From positions 1 through 32,768 of the forward strand of contig JANXLV010000171.1 in the NCBI GenBank assembly GCA_025355005.1: a stretch of DNA of 32,768 bases, read 5' to 3'. The DNA is from Myxococcales bacterium. GTDB lineage: Bacteria > Myxococcota_A > Polyangia > Polyangiales > Polyangiaceae. Of this stretch, positions 31,837-32,768 are shown in pieces (position 1 is the stretch's first letter; every line of letters begins with the position of its first letter). Position numbers and translations under genes: made by a program. The notes below the pieces were generated by a model. It ran no database searches, was not told the origin of the DNA, and was given only the letters and a program-made list of their open reading frames with translations.

Positions 31837-32768
<932 letters not shown>

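Overview
This is a GC-rich chromosomal window, most likely from a myxobacterium-type bacterium (Myxococcota, probably the Polyangia). That placement rests on gene content, not on a search: many exported lipoproteins whose Cys anchor is followed by Asp/Ala/Gly/Ser-rich linkers, a lipoprotein with AgmX/PglI-type domains, an SPFH protein, a DUF3634-like protein, a stand-alone squalene-synthase-type enzyme and frequent GTG/TTG starts. No rRNA, tRNA, CRISPR array or prophage was seen.

Layout. Positions 1-3.2 kb (minus strand): a truncated M61-like lipoprotein translationally coupled to a 455-residue winged-helix protein, then a small roadblock-like protein. Positions 3.4-8.7 kb: a Cys-rich lipoprotein divergent from a GT-C type membrane glycosyltransferase, a two-haem cytochrome lipoprotein and an exported protein. 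Positions 8.8-11.9 kb: a membrane-anchored HELTH metalloprotease, a lipoprotein and an SPFH protein. Positions 12.1-15.5 kb: an acyltransferase, a greA/greB remnant, and a run of lipoproteins with an IgGFc-binding-type fragment. Positions 15.5-19.8 kb: an exported protein, a degenerate aldo/keto reductase overlapping a DUF3634-like gene, a Gly-Ser repeat lipoprotein, a membrane protein and a squalene/phytoene synthase. Positions 19.8-22.7 kb (minus): an Omp85-type barrel, an exported protein and a double AgmX-domain lipoprotein. Positions 22.7-26.3 kb: an HCCA-isomerase/DsbA-fold enzyme, an NTF2-like protein, a SRPBCC protein, a UbiA prenyltransferase, an AhpD-like protein and a shrunken isoprenylcysteine methyltransferase-like gene. 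Positions 26.6-31.7 kb: an M28 peptidase, two frame-disrupted genes, a REP-associated (Y1/HUH) transposase with a hairpin-rich flank, and an XRE regulator divergent from an unknown gene plus lipoprotein. Positions 31.8 kb to the end: the 3' part of groEL with a clear intrinsic terminator.

The strongest theme is gene erosion inside intact-looking neighbourhoods. A greA/greB-type gene is reduced to its two ends. A methyltransferase-like gene lacks its catalytic middle but stays in frame. An IgGFc-binding-type domain survives as a 92-codon 3' fragment. Two neighbouring genes carry frame disruptions, one of them cut off by the transposase. A 60-bp spacer is built from copies of the 3' ends of two other genes in the window. 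I see no convincing new multi-gene defence or biosynthetic system. The most useful leads are these remnants, the transposase with its nearby hairpin, and the XRE/unknown/lipoprotein locus.
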